Shown here: piece by piece, positions 62,416 to 62,731 of the stretch
Position numbering within the stretch: position 1 is the first letter of the stretch
Layout: each line of letters begins with the position of its first letter
Position numbers and translations under genes: made by a program
The notes under the pieces: generated by a model
Databases searched by the model: none
What the model was told of the DNA's origin: nothing
The model's input: the letters and a program-made list of their open reading frames with translations, nothing else
Assembly (NCBI RefSeq): GCF_014698115.1
Contig: NZ_JACJSJ010000047.1
Span: forward strand, 1 to 62,731
Length of the DNA: 62,731 nucleotides
Reading direction: 5' to 3'
Source: Nostoc sp. FACHB-973
GTDB lineage: Bacteria > Cyanobacteriota > Cyanobacteriia > Cyanobacteriales > Nostocaceae

Positions 62416-62731
62416 TCAGGCTTGACACAAGGAATCAGAAGAATCTAAAGTATTGTCAATGAAACAACTAAGAACCTGAATCATATAATTATTATCCATA
62501 GCAGTGCGTTTCATTTTTTGACGGAGACTACGTTTGTAATTCTGTTCGCGGTTAAGGGCATTGAGAGCAAAGCGTGGTAAAAGGGCAAAATTTTGCGGAC
62601 TGTGGAAAGAACGAATGCGACAAGCATCTTCTTTGAAAGTACAATTCCCGTGTCCAATGAACCTCGTTTTCAATGCCCGAATGCTTGCGGATAGCCCGAC
62701 CGATAATTTGAGCATTACTGTTTAAAGAAGT
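62416..62731 (-). pseudogene. ISAs1-like transposase, C-terminal part, frameshifted, runs off the window
   Basis: From the window edge one frame reads SLNSNAQIIGRAIRKHSGIE, NEVHWT, as in the C-terminal DDE region of ISAs1-family transposases (G-H-W-G-IEN-x-LHW motif, the last catalytic Glu). The reading then shifts by one base near 62650 into TFKEDACRIRSFHSPQNFAL, then ALNALNREQNYKRS to the stop at 62416. So the gene is broken, unless a programmed shift is used. Confidence 0.8.

Overview
The window looks like chromosomal (or large-replicon) DNA of a filamentous, probably heterocyst-forming cyanobacterium of the Nostoc/Anabaena/Calothrix type. Supporting signs are the dense HIP1 octamer GCGATCGC, many intergenic tandem heptamers (GGGGACT, CCCCAAT, AAAATCT types), photosynthesis genes (por, psbV, petE, petJ), cyanobacterial-type crtP-crtB, and very large Ser/Thr-His and hybrid kinases. 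All assignments are from reading the sequence and from family knowledge; no database search was run.

Layout. 1-2909: 5' part of a giant surface protein (DUF4347, seven delta-60 repeats, cadherin-like repeats), minus strand. 3676-7372: por, a higBA toxin-antitoxin pair with a visible operator, sdhA. 7685-13733: small membrane protein, an outer-membrane barrel-like protein, an amino-acid-type ABC binding lipoprotein, tRNA-Ser, and crtP-crtB. 14240-14708: a decayed gene and a MITE. 14860-19139: nagZ, then a minus-strand array of 32 tRNA genes with readable anticodons plus two degenerate tRNA-like units; together they cover all 20 amino acids. 19985-25464: leuB, a small conserved gene, pilD, accD and an MFS transporter.

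26165-32861: a sugar-type ABC importer. Its binding-protein gene is separated from its two permease genes by a block with a RelE-type toxin-antitoxin pair, an orphan antitoxin fragment and a large AAA+ ATPase. Two related 21-bp codon-phased repeat arrays flank the region. 33404-39852: electron carriers (cytochrome c550, plastocyanin, cytochrome c6), a TonB-like proline-rich protein, a lipase-like hydrolase and a reduced cytochrome b. 40051-46418: glpK, a secreted protein with a duplicated C-terminal domain, a PAS-CRP regulator and a secreted protein of unknown role. 46458-53260: a 1931-residue Ser/Thr-His kinase followed by decayed kinase copies. 53516-60603: tsaB, small conserved genes, a 1489-residue hybrid kinase and an XRE regulator. 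61108-62731: a small exported protein, a candidate small RNA and the broken 3' end of an ISAs1-like transposase.

The most remarkable part is the tRNA array. It has a consensus-like promoter (TTGACA, 17 bp, TAGTAT) about 360 bp upstream of the first tRNA. It contains a full second set of isoacceptors, including an initiator-like tRNA. All five leucine anticodons occur on bodies with short variable arms. Two tRNAs carry a dispersed genomic repeat inserted at the same place in the T loop. Three tRNAs have C instead of U at position 33. About nine encode CCA. Other points of interest are a cytochrome b missing one of four heme ligands, a kinase pseudogene whose H box is fused directly to its G1 box, tandem heptamer DNA translated inside a kinase linker, and several MITE families.
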